Below, piece by piece: positions 37,190 through 46,783 of a DNA stretch of 64,000 nt. How positions within the stretch are numbered: the first letter of the stretch is position 1; every line of letters starts with the position of its first letter. The notes below the pieces were generated by a model. It was not told the origin of the DNA. It was given only the letters and a program-made list of their open reading frames with translations, and did not search any database. The stretch comes from Devosia sp. GTDB taxonomy: Bacteria; Pseudomonadota; Alphaproteobacteria; Rhizobiales; Devosiaceae. Where the stretch lies: NCBI GenBank assembly GCA_015234425.1, contig JADGNE010000043.1:1-64000 (forward strand), given 5' to 3'. The position numbers and the translations under genes were made by a program.

Positions 37190-38070
37190 GTGCCCCCCTG
37201 GCCAGCATGACCGGCTTCGCCCGCGCCGACGCCTCCGACGGGGCCCTGCGCGTGCGGATCGAGATCAAATCGGTCAATGGACGTGGCCTCGACATCAGGA
37301 CCCGGTTCGCGCCGGGTCTTGATGCGTTTGACCTCCCCGTGCGCCAGCTGCTCTCCAATGCCCTCAGCCGCGGCTCCCTCAACGTCAATCTGACGCTCGA
37401 TCGTGGCGCCTCCGGCAAGCCGATCACAGTCAATGAAGCGGCTCTGGCCACTGTCATCGCAGCCGCAAATGATCTGGCCCAGCGTCTCGAAGTCTCCCCG
37501 CCGCGTGTCGATGGCCTTCTCGCCCTGCCGGGCGTCCTGGCCTTCGAGGAGGCCGACGCGCTCGATGAGGAGGCCGTGGGAGCCCTTGTGACCAAGGCAG
37601 CCCAGCAGGCCCTTTCTGCCCTCCAGGCGTCACGCCGGGAGGAGGGGGCACGCATCGCGACCACACTGCTCGACCAGATCGATCAGATCGCCACACTCGT
37701 CGAAGCCGCCGCAGCCCATCCCTCCCGCAGCCGCGACCAGATCGCAGCGCGCCTCAGGAGCCAGATGGAAGCCTTTAGTCAGCAGACCGACATTGCCCCC
37801 GAGCGCTTTGCCCAGGAAGTGCTACTGCTGGTCACCAAGGCCGACATTCAGGAAGAGATCGATCGCCTGCGCGCCCACATCTCCGGCGCGCGCAAGCTGG
37901 TTTCCCAGGGCGGTCCAGTCGGCCGCCGCCTCGATTTCCTCGCCCAGGAATTCAACCGCGAAGCCAACACCCTCTGCTCTAAATCGAACGCGGTGGAACT
38001 GACCACCATCGGCCTTGACCTCAAGGCGGTGATCGATCAATTACGCGAGCAGGTCCAAAACATCGAATAG
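37186..38070 (+). CDS. YicC family endoribonuclease-like protein
   Basis: This 294-residue protein belongs to the YicC/YloC family. It starts LASMTGFARADA, the family's opening motif, then RIEIKSVNGRGLDIRTRFAPG. It ends with the DUF1732 region (EEIDRLRAHISGARKL, LDFLAQEFNREANTLCSKSN, LKAVIDQLREQVQNIE). E. coli YicC has been reported as an endoribonuclease; whether this one is active is unknown. Its start overlaps the mltG stop (ATGA), and gmk follows after eight bases. Confidence 0.93.
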   Translation: MSAPLASMTGFARADASDGALRVRIEIKSVNGRGLDIRTRFAPGLDAFDLPVRQLLSNALSRGSLNVNLTLDRGASGKPITVNEAALATVIAAANDLAQRLEVSPPRVDGLLALPGVLAFEEADALDEEAVGALVTKAAQQALSALQASRREEGARIATTLLDQIDQIATLVEAAAAHPSRSRDQIAARLRSQMEAFSQQTDIAPERFAQEVLLLVTKADIQEEIDRLRAHISGARKLVSQGGPVGRRLDFLAQEFNREANTLCSKSNAVELTTIGLDLKAVIDQLREQVQNIE

Positions 38071-38078
38071 AGAGCGCA

Positions 38079-38729
38079 ATGGATTTTCAGCGTCGTGGCG
38101 TCATGCTGGTCATCGCCTCGCCATCAGGCGCCGGCAAGTCGTCCATCTCTCGTGCCCTGTTCCAGCAGGACCCGAACATCCGCCTCTCCGTCTCCGCCAC
38201 CACGCGCGCTCGCCGCAGCGATGAGGTGGAAGGCACGCACTACTATTTCGTCGACGTCCCGACCTTCAAGCGCATGCAGGCCGAGGGCGGTCTGCTTGAA
38301 TCGGCCGAGGTTCACGGCAATTTCTACGGCACCCCGCGCGCCCAGGTCGAAGAGCAGCTTGCTGCCGGCAAGGACATTCTCTTCGACGTCGACTATCAGG
38401 GCACATTGCAGCTCTACGAGAACTGCCGCGCTGATATGGTGACGGTATTCATCTTGCCCCCGACAATCGATGAGCTGCGCGCTCGTCTAGAGCGGCGCGC
38501 CCAGGACAGCGTCGGAACCATCGAAAAGCGCCTGCGCAACGCCCGGATCGAACTCGATCACGCCAGCGAATATGACTATGTCATCATCAACAGCGACCTC
38601 GAGCTCTCCGTGCAGCGCGTCCGCTCGATCCTGGCCTCGGCGCGTTTGAAGCGCGAACGCCAGATCAATCTCTCGGACTTCGTCCAGGATCTGCAAAGCC
38701 AGATCGACGCCCTCGGCCCGGGGGCCTGA
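38079..38729 (+). CDS. gmk: Guanylate kinase
   Basis: Gmk phosphorylates GMP to GDP, linking with guaA and ndk in this window. The P-loop is ASPSGAGKSS at residues 13-22. The GMP-binding region is VSATTRARRSDEVEGTHYYFV, and the lid/base segment ends near VEEQLAAGKDILFDVDYQG. Length 216. The last two codons and stop (GGG GCC TGA) form one arm and the loop of a small hairpin with GGCCCC. It converges on rsmA with seven bases between the stops. Confidence 0.97.
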   Translation: MDFQRRGVMLVIASPSGAGKSSISRALFQQDPNIRLSVSATTRARRSDEVEGTHYYFVDVPTFKRMQAEGGLLESAEVHGNFYGTPRAQVEEQLAAGKDILFDVDYQGTLQLYENCRADMVTVFILPPTIDELRARLERRAQDSVGTIEKRLRNARIELDHASEYDYVIINSDLELSVQRVRSILASARLKRERQINLSDFVQDLQSQIDALGPGA

Positions 38730-38735
38730 GGCCCC
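38721..38735 (+). repeat. Hairpin containing the gmk stop codon
   Basis: GGGGCC-TGA-GGCCCC is a 6-bp GC stem whose loop is the gmk TGA stop. It is followed by TTC only, so it is at best a weak terminator between the converging gmk and rsmA genes. Confidence 0.5.
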
Positions 38736-38736
38736 T

Positions 38737-39579
38737 TCAGCGAAGGCCCGGCAGCGCCCGCGCCATGGCGAGAAACGCCTTAACCGGCAGTTCTTCTGCC
38801 CGCTCGTTTCCCTTGAGGTCGGCTGCGGCGAGCAGCCCTTCAACCGGTACTCCCAGAGACTTCAGCGACTGGCGCACCATCTTGCGGCGCTGGCCGAAGG
38901 CCGCCTTCGTTACCTGTTCCACCAGCTTGACCGGGAGCCCATCTTCGACCGGCTTCGGCACCAGATGCACCACAGCCGAGGTCACTGCTGGTGCCGGCAC
39001 AAAGGCCTGTCGGCCAACATTGAACGCGATGCGCGCGTCCGTGCGCCAGCCTGCGAGAACGCCGAGCCGACCATAATGATTGTCGCCCGGCTTGGCGCAG
39101 ATGCGTTCGGCCACTTCCCGCTGGAACATCAGCGTCAGGCTCTCGAAAAACGGCGGCCACGGCTCCATGGTCAGCCAGCCGGTCAGCAGCGGCGTCCCGA
39201 TATTATAGGGCAGGTTCGCCACCAGCCGGGTCGGGCCGTCCGCCAGTGCCCGATAGTCCATTTCCATCGCGTCGCCATGGATAACTGTCAGTCGGCCGGG
39301 ATAGGCCTCTGCAATCTGGGCCAGCGCGGGCAGGGCGCGGGCGTCACGCTCAATGGCGATCACTTCGCGCGCGCCTTCGGCCAGCAGCGCCCGTGTCAGC
39401 CCGCCCGGGCCCGGACCCACTTCGATCACGCGAACACCGTCCAGCGAGCCGCCAACGCGCGCAATGCGTGCCGTCAGATTGAGGTCGAACAGAAAATTCT
39501 GCCCGAGTTCCTTCTTGGCCTGGAGGCCATGTTCGGCGATGACGTCGCGCAGCGGAGGAAGGTTGTCGATCTGGCTCAT
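38737..39579 (-). CDS. rsmA: 16S rRNA (adenine(1518)-N(6)/adenine(1519)-N(6))-dimethyltransferase RsmA
   Basis: RsmA (KsgA) dimethylates two adenines in helix 45 of 16S rRNA. The sequence shows [22 protein letters not shown] motif [16 protein letters not shown], and the catalytic NLPY in [14 protein letters not shown]. The C-terminal region includes [16 protein letters not shown]. Length 280. Its ATG overlaps the pdxA stop by one base (TAATG). Confidence 0.96.
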   Translation of the reverse strand: MSQIDNLPPLRDVIAEHGLQAKKELGQNFLFDLNLTARIARVGGSLDGVRVIEVGPGPGGLTRALLAEGAREVIAIERDARALPALAQIAEAYPGRLTVIHGDAMEMDYRALADGPTRLVANLPYNIGTPLLTGWLTMEPWPPFFESLTLMFQREVAERICAKPGDNHYGRLGVLAGWRTDARIAFNVGRQAFVPAPAVTSAVVHLVPKPVEDGLPVKLVEQVTKAAFGQRRKMVRQSLKSLGVPVEGLLAAADLKGNERAEELPVKAFLAMARALPGLR

Positions 39580-40577
39580 TATGCGCTCTTTGTCATTCGG
39601 TGGGCCAAGGCGATAGCGGCCGCAAAGCTTTTCGTCGAGCCCTTGCCGGTTCCGGCAAGGTCAAATGCAGTGCCATGGTCGGGCGAGGTCCGCACGATGG
39701 GCAAGCCCAACGTCACATTCACCGCCTCGTCAAAAGCCACGGTCTTGATCGGAATCAGTGCTTGATCGTGATACATCGCCACCACGGCATCATAGCTCGC
39801 CCAGTGGGCGGGGTAAAACAGCGTGTCAGCGGGCAGGGGGCCGATGATATCCAGCCCCTCGTTGCGCGCGGTCTCGAGCGCCGGGCGGATGGTGTCCAGC
39901 TCTTCCCGGCCGATGCCGCCATCCTCGCCCGCATGCGGATTGAGCCCCGCCACGGCAATGCGCGGCCGAGCCACGCCAAACCGCGCGCGCAGATCGCGGT
40001 CGACTACGCGCAAGGTGTCGGCGATCAGCTCGGCGGTAATCAGCCCGGGCACATCCTTGATCGGGACGTGAATGGTCAGCGGCACAGCGCGCAGCCCCTC
40101 ATGCGCGAGCATCATCACTGGCAGTGGCGTGCTCCCGCTTTCGGCACAGAGCGCCGCCAGATATTCCGTGTGACCGGGATAGGCAAAGCCAGCATGATAA
40201 AGCGCGCCCTTGTGGATCGGCGCTGTCACGAGCCCGCGGCATAGGCCGGCACGTGTATCGCGGACCGCCGCCGCAATCGCCTCGATAACCACTGGGGCGG
40301 CAGTAGGCGCAATCGCTCCCGGGGTGTCCGGCACGTCACCATAGACCGCTGCGACGGGCATGGCACGGTCAAATTCTGACGCTGCCGTGTCCGGAGTTGT
40401 CTCGACGATCTCGACGGAGAGCCCCAGCCGCGCCGCCCGGGCCCGCAAGAACGGCACATGGCCATAGACAATAAACGGTGGGAGGCCGAGGGCCTCGCGC
40501 TGGGTGTAAAGCGATAAAAGGAGATCGGGGCCGATGCCGGCGGGCTCGCCCATGGAAATGGCCAGCGGCTGTGTCAT
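39579..40577 (-). CDS. pdxA: 4-hydroxythreonine-4-phosphate dehydrogenase PdxA
   Basis: PdxA oxidises 4-phosphohydroxy-L-threonine in pyridoxal phosphate synthesis. ATG 40577 gives [20 protein letters not shown]; longer frames upstream look non-coding. Metal-binding histidines lie in [20 protein letters not shown] and [11 protein letters not shown]. The C-terminal [16 protein letters not shown] is family-typical. Length 332. The order surA-pdxA-rsmA is conserved across proteobacteria. Confidence 0.96.
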   Translation of the reverse strand: MTQPLAISMGEPAGIGPDLLLSLYTQREALGLPPFIVYGHVPFLRARAARLGLSVEIVETTPDTAASEFDRAMPVAAVYGDVPDTPGAIAPTAAPVVIEAIAAAVRDTRAGLCRGLVTAPIHKGALYHAGFAYPGHTEYLAALCAESGSTPLPVMMLAHEGLRAVPLTIHVPIKDVPGLITAELIADTLRVVDRDLRARFGVARPRIAVAGLNPHAGEDGGIGREELDTIRPALETARNEGLDIIGPLPADTLFYPAHWASYDAVVAMYHDQALIPIKTVAFDEAVNVTLGLPIVRTSPDHGTAFDLAGTGKGSTKSFAAAIALAHRMTKSA

Positions 40578-40671
40578 GCTAACCCCCAAAAAGAGAGCGG
40601 AGACACATCCGGGGATGCGGCTCCGCAAAACAGTCGTGTCTCTGCGTGTGGCGGGCGAACCGCCCGATCAC

Positions 40672-41595
40672 TCAGTTATAGATGATCTTTGCGTTCTTGC
40701 GCAGGGTCGCCATGTAGTCGTCGACCTGCTTCTGCATCGTGTCGTTGCCGACTTCTGCGCGCACTTCGTCCTTCACGAAGGTCAGGTCTTCGGCCTGTGT
40801 CTTCTCGCAGATGGCGAGCATAGACACGCCGGACTCGATGACGCGGGGCTTGGTGATGCCGCCAACATTCATGCCGGCCAATTCCTTGGCGACTGCCTCG
40901 GGCAGCTGGGTGGCGTGCCGACGACCGACATCGATCACGGCTGCGTCCGTATAGTTCAGCGACAGCTGCACTGCGCTGTCACAGCCGGCAAAGCCGGAGC
41001 GATAGCGATTGGCCTGTGCCGTGCGCCCGCTGGCACCCTGGCCGCCCGGCGCAACGAAGATAACCTCTTTGAGGATATAGTCGAAATTCTGGAAGTCGGC
41101 GATGCGGCCTGCAGCGGTCTGGTCGAGATCGAGCTCGGAGATCTGGACGTTCGGCATCACTGCGCGTTCGGCCACGCCATTCCAGGCGATGGCAGCGCGC
41201 AGGCGATCCTTGAGCGTGTCATTGCTGACGCCGCTCTGGCGCAGCATTTCCGCGAGGCGGTCCTGGCTCAGCTTGAGGTTGCGGGCAATCTGCAGGAAAG
41301 CCTCGTCAACCTGGGCATTTGAAACGGTGATGCCCAGGCGCTTGGCCTCGGACATCTGGATCGCCTCGGTGATCAGCTGTTCGGTCGCACCCTTGCGGCC
41401 GGTGCGATTGCCTTCCATCTGGAACAGGCGCAGGCGCTGGTCGATCTGCACGTCGGTCACTGGCGTGCCGTTAACGGTGACGACAGTTGCGGCCATGCTG
41501 GGGACGACTGCAGCTGTCGCGAGGGTAAGGCCCAGGAACAAGGCGCCCGTAATGCGCCGCAGATGTGCGAAGATCATGGTCGTGTCCATTTCCAT
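40672..41595 (-). CDS. SurA-like periplasmic chaperone
   Basis: This 307-residue exported protein has a signal sequence (GALFLGLTLATAAVVPSMAA) and a SurA N-terminal helical domain, VVTVNGTPVTDVQIDQRLRLF...NLKLSQDRLAEMLRQSG. The later parvulin region is poorly conserved: I see no GGDLGW-type core, and DYILKEVIFVAPGG and MNVGGITKPRVIESGVSMLAICEK only loosely follow it. It is probably an outer-membrane-protein chaperone without prolyl isomerase activity. Start choice: ATG 41595 with GAAGTGG upstream; ATG 41589 or 41577 also possible. It lies between lptD and pdxA. Confidence 0.85.
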   Translation of the reverse strand: MEMDTTMIFAHLRRITGALFLGLTLATAAVVPSMAATVVTVNGTPVTDVQIDQRLRLFQMEGNRTGRKGATEQLITEAIQMSEAKRLGITVSNAQVDEAFLQIARNLKLSQDRLAEMLRQSGVSNDTLKDRLRAAIAWNGVAERAVMPNVQISELDLDQTAAGRIADFQNFDYILKEVIFVAPGGQGASGRTAQANRYRSGFAGCDSAVQLSLNYTDAAVIDVGRRHATQLPEAVAKELAGMNVGGITKPRVIESGVSMLAICEKTQAEDLTFVKDEVRAEVGNDTMQKQVDDYMATLRKNAKIIYN

Positions 41596-41716
41596 GCGAT
41601 GTGCCACTTCAATGCGGCGCTTGGTTCGTGGTGTCAATTGCCCAATGAATACGGCCAAAATCCGAAGTAGGCCCGACGGCTGCCGGTCTGCGGGTTCAGC
41701 GTTACTCTGCTGGCGT

Positions 41717-44017
41717 TCAAAATTCTGGCACCGACACGCTCGTCGTGCCACCGGCATTCAGCCCGGCCGGAGCCTTGAGCTGGAATGTCGCCGTCACGCG
41801 GGTGTCGTTGGGCGTTGTATGTGTCGCTCCGGTGCGGGTCGCATTGGCGCCGAAGGCGAGGTAGCCGTCGTCATAATAGAGCCCGCCACCGGCCTGCAGC
41901 CAGCTGTTGGCGCCGATATCCCAGGCCGCATTGCCCTTGAGGCTCCAGTAATCAGAAACAGGCACGGTCAGCTCGCCGCCCACTTCGTGCTGGTCCTGCA
42001 GCGTGCCCACAGCAGCGTCCGCAGCGATAAACCGGTAGTCTACCGTCGCCGAATAGCGTTCGAGGTCTAGCTTCATGCCGGCGCCGGCCCGGGCCAGCGC
42101 CCAGTCCTCGGTGTCCACCTGCACCTTGCCGCCAAATGACAGGCCGGGCGTAAACGAGCCATAGGCTCCGAGGACCGCATAGGAGGCAGCGCCCTCCATG
42201 CCCGATCCGCGTCGCGCGCCGGCAGGGTCAGCGGTCTCGAAGGCATTGGTCCCGGCAAGCTGGAACGACTGCCCCCCGACAACCTCGACATAGCCGCCAT
42301 CGGCGAAATTAGCCTGGTAGCGTGCACCGATGTTGGCGCGCAGCCCGGTTTCCTGGCGGTCGTAGCCCGAAAAGCGGTTGTAGCTGAAGAGGTTGGTGTC
42401 ATCGAAGACGAAGCTTTGCGCATCGTCATTGGTGATGCCGACAAGGCTCGTGCCCGATCCGCGATAGACCATCTGTCCGATCGGTTCGATCAGGTGCACA
42501 TCGGCGCCGTTATGAGCGATCAGCGGGTAACGGATATCCATCGCCGCGATCGGCGTGGCGCTGAAAAGGCTGGTCTCGCCGGGCAGGATCGGGCTCGTGC
42601 CGTCATAATAGGCCATGTCGGCGCGCAGACCGGCATAGGGCGTGAACACCAGCCCGCTATTGATCCACTGCGTCTGCCATCCGGCCTGCAGCGATGCGCG
42701 CGTCTTGTTGCCGGCATGGCCGAACACATAGGGCACACCATTGGCGGCCTTGACCGCGTCGGCCTCGCGCTGCACGCTCAGCAACTGCCCATCGAGCGTC
42801 ACCCGGCCCATTCCCGGCTCGAGATCGACGACATGATTGAACCGGACCGCGGCCAGGGCCTTCCCTTGCTGCGCCTGCTCCTGCGGTGTCACATTACCGA
42901 GGAGATTGAACTCCTGCAGGCGCACATCGAGATAGGTGTCGTCGGTCAGATGCGTCGCATAGACCTCGTTCACCGTGGACTTGGCCGTGGTCAGGCGGTA
43001 ATCGCCGAGATAGGCCGCGTCGGAAAAGGCGGTGTAGGACCAGCCTGCCGACCAGTTTTCGATCGGCGTGAAGGAGCCGGAGGTCTGCAGCGCCCCGCGC
43101 CAGTCCCGATCACCGACCGTGCCGACAAAAGCCGCTGGGTCCCATTGGTGGATTCCTGAAGCCTTGACCTGGAACGAGCCGGCATCAAACCGCTGTACCC
43201 ATTCCGCGCCCATAAGGAAACCCTGCCGCGTCGACAGTGTCGGGGTGAGGATGATGTCGGTCCAGCGGTTGGTATAGACCATCACCGGCACGCCAACGCG
43301 CAGTCCGGTCGTGTCGCTGTAATCGATGATAGGCATCCGCAGCGCTGACAGGGCCTGATTGTCCGTGCCCGGCAGCCAGAGATACGGCAGCCACGCGACC
43401 GGCATGCCAAGGAGCGACAGCGTCGGCTGCTCGAGGACAACCGAACCATTTTCCGAGTCGTGGGTGATTTTTGCGGCATTGACCGACCAGCCAATGCGGC
43501 GCCCCTTGTCGTCGATGCAGTCTCCGCACGGCGCATAGCTCGCATTGACCAGCACTGACTGGAGCGCCGCGTCATAGTCCACACTGTCGGCGGTAATGCG
43601 CGAACCGTCAAAGGAGGTGATGGTCAGGGCGTTGAGAAACGCCTGTTTCATTCCGCCGCCGATGTCGAGACCATCGGTCTCCATCACATTGCCGAACGGG
43701 TCGGTCACGCTCACGCGCCCGGTCAGGCGAACGGAATTGCTGCGCCGGTTGAACTCCAGCGTATCGCCGCGAACCACATAGCCTTCATGCGACAGCACCA
43801 CATCGCCCGAGGCCCGGATGACATTGGTGCGCGCGTCAAAGGTGAGGCTGTTGGCTTCCACGCCGGCGTCGCCATTGGGATTGACCGGAGCGTTGAAGAA
43901 ATTGGCGGGAACGAGATTCTGCGCCAGAGCAGGGCCGGCAGGCAAAAGGCACAGGGCCACGCCCGCGAGCAGCGCGCGTGCAAGCCTTTCAAACCCGTTT
44001 CGGCCGATAGTCGTCAC
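41717..44017 (-). CDS. lptD: LPS-assembly protein LptD
   Basis: LptD is the outer-membrane barrel that inserts lipopolysaccharide. It has a signal peptide (ARALLAGVALCLLPAGPALA, residues about 14-32). An OstA-like N-terminal domain follows (VEANSLTFDARTNVIRASGDVVLSHEGYVVRGDTLEF), then a large beta-barrel with GNVTPQEQAQQGKALAAVRFNHVVDL and a terminal strand ending GGTTSVSVPEF. Two Cys in APCGDCIDDKG may form a disulfide. Length is 766 residues. Its ATG overlaps the lptG stop by four bases. Confidence 0.95.
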   Translation of the reverse strand: MTTIGRNGFERLARALLAGVALCLLPAGPALAQNLVPANFFNAPVNPNGDAGVEANSLTFDARTNVIRASGDVVLSHEGYVVRGDTLEFNRRSNSVRLTGRVSVTDPFGNVMETDGLDIGGGMKQAFLNALTITSFDGSRITADSVDYDAALQSVLVNASYAPCGDCIDDKGRRIGWSVNAAKITHDSENGSVVLEQPTLSLLGMPVAWLPYLWLPGTDNQALSALRMPIIDYSDTTGLRVGVPVMVYTNRWTDIILTPTLSTRQGFLMGAEWVQRFDAGSFQVKASGIHQWDPAAFVGTVGDRDWRGALQTSGSFTPIENWSAGWSYTAFSDAAYLGDYRLTTAKSTVNEVYATHLTDDTYLDVRLQEFNLLGNVTPQEQAQQGKALAAVRFNHVVDLEPGMGRVTLDGQLLSVQREADAVKAANGVPYVFGHAGNKTRASLQAGWQTQWINSGLVFTPYAGLRADMAYYDGTSPILPGETSLFSATPIAAMDIRYPLIAHNGADVHLIEPIGQMVYRGSGTSLVGITNDDAQSFVFDDTNLFSYNRFSGYDRQETGLRANIGARYQANFADGGYVEVVGGQSFQLAGTNAFETADPAGARRGSGMEGAASYAVLGAYGSFTPGLSFGGKVQVDTEDWALARAGAGMKLDLERYSATVDYRFIAADAAVGTLQDQHEVGGELTVPVSDYWSLKGNAAWDIGANSWLQAGGGLYYDDGYLAFGANATRTGATHTTPNDTRVTATFQLKAPAGLNAGGTTSVSVPEF

Positions 44018-45087
44018 GTTCGTCCGTCTTCCTTATGCAGCAGCACTGTCATGCCGATGACAATAGCTACCAGTGCCGGTCCGACTGCCGCAAAAGTTGG
44101 GTCGAGAACGCCGGTCGACCCAGCGCGGTCGGCCATCTCGGTAATCACGAACACAACAAATCCGAGCACGATGCCATAGAGGACCGCGGGACCTAGACTA
44201 GAGTTTCTTCGATAACCTGCGGTAAACGCAAAGGCAATGAACAGAGAACCGGTTAGCACAAGCGGAAGCGTCAAAAGCTTGATCAGCCGCATCGTCGCCG
44301 AGGCGCGCACCGAAGGGTCCGAAACGCCTTGCTGGAGCATGCGGGCGAGGTCGAAAAACGTCATGTCTTCGGTCGAGGCCAATGTCAGCCGGATCTCCGC
44401 AGCAGTCGACTCTGTGGGCACGCGATAGTCAAAGACGGTACGGGCCTGCGTATCCGGCGAGCGCGCAATGGCCGCAGGCAGAACCCAGAATCCATCCTCG
44501 AGCACCGCATTACTCGCCTCGAGCCGGGGAACGGGATTAGGGGCGAGATGGAACAGTGTCACGTCGCCCAGTTCTCCGCCGCCGGGAGACATGTGCCGCG
44601 CCATGATCACATAGTGCACGCCGTCGCCCCGCTGCTCGAGCCAGATTTCGCCCGGCGGCGTCAGCAGCGCCGCTTGACCCGGCGGCGTCGGATACAGCTC
44701 GCGGTTGATCTGCGTGCTGGCCGTTTCCGCCCCCAGCGCCACGAGAAAGCTGACCCCGATCAACGCAATTGTGGGCGCACGCATGGCGCGCCAGATGGAT
44801 ATGCCGCTGGCCTTGATCACCGTCAGTTCATGGCGCGCCTTGAGGTCGGCCATCCCGAGGATCGCGCCCATCAGCACTGTTACCGGCAGGGTCTTGATGG
44901 TCCAGCGCACCGCGCTCATCGCCACCATCACCAGCGCCATCAGCACGCCGTTGCTTTCGGCCACCGCATTGAAGCGCCAGGTGTCGAGCGATTCCACCAG
45001 CGCGATCAGCCCGTAGAAAATGAACACCGTTGCGCCGATGCGGCCCGCGAGGCGCTTGAGTACAAGCCAGTCGATCCGCGTCATCAT
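44014..45087 (-). CDS. lptG: LPS export ABC transporter permease LptG
   Basis: LptG is one of the two permeases of the LptB2FG transporter. Of 357 residues, the N-terminal part has three membrane helices (starting IDWLVLKRLAGRIGATVFIFYGL). A periplasmic jellyroll domain (about residues 95-265) and three C-terminal helices (including LLTLPLVLTGSLFIAFAFTAGYRR) follow. The MADLKARHELTVIKASGIS segment is the coupling region contacting the ATPase. ATG 45087 overlaps the lptF stop (ATGA). LptG rather than LptF is assigned from position before lptD. Confidence 0.92.
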   Translation of the reverse strand: MMTRIDWLVLKRLAGRIGATVFIFYGLIALVESLDTWRFNAVAESNGVLMALVMVAMSAVRWTIKTLPVTVLMGAILGMADLKARHELTVIKASGISIWRAMRAPTIALIGVSFLVALGAETASTQINRELYPTPPGQAALLTPPGEIWLEQRGDGVHYVIMARHMSPGGGELGDVTLFHLAPNPVPRLEASNAVLEDGFWVLPAAIARSPDTQARTVFDYRVPTESTAAEIRLTLASTEDMTFFDLARMLQQGVSDPSVRASATMRLIKLLTLPLVLTGSLFIAFAFTAGYRRNSSLGPAVLYGIVLGFVVFVITEMADRAGSTGVLDPTFAAVGPALVAIVIGMTVLLHKEDGRT

Positions 45088-46151
45088 GCTGGAATGCTCC
45101 TCGGACGGCGCGGCCACAGGCGATAGGCCATCACAGCCCCCGAAATCAGGATCAGCAGGACCGACCCGGTCCCGACCCCGAGAGGGCTATAGGTGCCGAT
45201 GCCGCGCTCGCCAAAGGCGACCAACATCACCACAGCTTCCAGTGGCACAGGAATGCGCGCCCGTCGTCCGCTGGGGAAGGCGGCAATCGCCAAAACAAAA
45301 AGACAGATGCCGATGACGCGCAGTGCCTCTGCCGACCGATCCAGCAGTCGTTGCAGCACCGGCTGCTCCAGCTGCCTGGTCGCCATCGCCTCGGCAATAA
45401 GGTCGAAACTGTCGCGCTCGGCGAGCGAGTCGCCCATGATCAACGGTTGGCTCAAACTGTCGACGCTGAGATCGTAGCGGATAAACCGCACCTCGGAATA
45501 GCGCCCGTCCTCCTGCACATATTGCAGTGACCCGTTGCGCAACTCGAGCACATAGTTTTCGCCGTCGCTCGATATCCTTGCGCTTTCAGCGATAAAGGTT
45601 CGGCGCGTCGCACCCTCGCGGCGGTCATCGGCAAAAAACTCGCGAATTTCGCCATCCGGCCCGCGTCCACCGATCAGCAGGATCACCCCCGGCGTTACCT
45701 GCGTAAACCGACCCGGCCGCAGGGTGGAGCTGACGAGATCAGCCGCCACGCTGGCCGAAAGCTCGCTGAACTTGCGGTTGGCGTTCGGCTCTACCCAATG
45801 GGCGAACAGCATCACCGCAACCACGGCAACGCTGGTGACCATGGCCGCTGCGCGCCAAAGACCGCTGATTCCCTTGCTGGTGTGGATGATGTGCAGTTCG
45901 TGGCTGCTCTGCAGCGCCGTCAGCGCCCGCACCAGCCCGATGCCAACGCAGATATAGAAGAACGCCAGCCCCAGCTGCGGCATGGTGTAGAGCGCCTGCA
46001 CCGCAAGGGTGGCAAAGCCCTGTCCCTTGACCGACACCACTTCGAATGACCGCAGGCAGTTCACCAGCCAGAGCAGGAAGCATACGATGCCGAACAGCAC
46101 GAGCGCGTCGGTCGCAAACAGGCGCGCCAGATAAGTTGTCAGTCGTCTCAT
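45084..46151 (-). CDS. lptF: LPS export ABC transporter permease LptF
   Basis: This second YjgP/YjgQ permease has 355 residues with the same layout as LptG. It starts MRRLTTYLARLFATDALVLFG and has the coupling motif LTALQSSHELHIIHTSKGIS. A periplasmic domain (about residues 105-270) and C-terminal helices ending in a basic tail (YRLWPRRPRSIPA) follow. ATG 46151 was chosen by family length; the longer frame to 46256 looks non-coding. It opens the lptF-lptG-lptD-surA-pdxA-rsmA transcript. The 185-base gap to holC should hold both divergent promoters. Confidence 0.93.
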   Translation of the reverse strand: MRRLTTYLARLFATDALVLFGIVCFLLWLVNCLRSFEVVSVKGQGFATLAVQALYTMPQLGLAFFYICVGIGLVRALTALQSSHELHIIHTSKGISGLWRAAAMVTSVAVVAVMLFAHWVEPNANRKFSELSASVAADLVSSTLRPGRFTQVTPGVILLIGGRGPDGEIREFFADDRREGATRRTFIAESARISSDGENYVLELRNGSLQYVQEDGRYSEVRFIRYDLSVDSLSQPLIMGDSLAERDSFDLIAEAMATRQLEQPVLQRLLDRSAEALRVIGICLFVLAIAAFPSGRRARIPVPLEAVVMLVAFGERGIGTYSPLGVGTGSVLLILISGAVMAYRLWPRRPRSIPA

Positions 46152-46336
46152 GGGCGTCCGATAGCATCCCCCTGCGCCGCAAGTAAGGCCCACGGTGCCA
46201 CGGCACCATGGTGCAGTTCGTCGGACCTGACAATTGCCTCTACCTGCCATCAACAAATCGGTGGGAAATCCGGCCTCATTGCTGACCTGCAGGTCCGGCA
46301 GTAGCGTTCCGCCCGGCAGACGGATAAGGTCCGGCT

Positions 46337-46783
46337 ATGGCTGAAGTGCTGTTCTATCATCTTGAAGTGCGCCCGCTTGAGGCGGTCCTCCCCCAGCTCC
46401 TCGAAAAGACCTTGGAGCGGGGCTGGCGCGCTGTTGTCGAATGCGGCTCTCGTGAACGCGCCGAGGCGCTCGACGCCCACCTCTGGACATTTCGCGACGA
46501 CAGTTTCCTTGCCCACGGTCTTGCCGGCGACGAGGCCGATGCCCTCCAGCCGATCCTGCTCACGACCGAGCAGTCGAACCCCAACAATGCCACCGTGCGC
46601 TTTTTCGTTGATCGCGCCGTGCCGCATTCGCCCGAGGCCTATCAGCGGCTGGTCTATATGTTCTCCGGCCATGATCCCGAAGCCGTGGCCGAGGCCCGGC
46701 AAGCCTGGCGGGAACTGCGCGCCGGCAATACGGTTACCTACTGGCAACAGGAACCCGACGGACGCTGGTCAAAGAAAGCATGA
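46337..46783 (+). CDS. holC: DNA polymerase III subunit chi
   Basis: HolC belongs to the clamp-loader complex and links it to single-strand binding protein. The 148-residue protein starts AEVLFYHLEVRPLEAVLPQLLEKTLERGWRA and has CGSRERAEALDAHLWTF and the family motif EAYQRLVYMFSGHDPEAVAEARQAWR. In many relatives pepA stands between lptF and holC; here nothing does. It overlaps the YitT-family gene by four bases (ATGA). Confidence 0.94.
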   Translation: MAEVLFYHLEVRPLEAVLPQLLEKTLERGWRAVVECGSRERAEALDAHLWTFRDDSFLAHGLAGDEADALQPILLTTEQSNPNNATVRFFVDRAVPHSPEAYQRLVYMFSGHDPEAVAEARQAWRELRAGNTVTYWQQEPDGRWSKKA

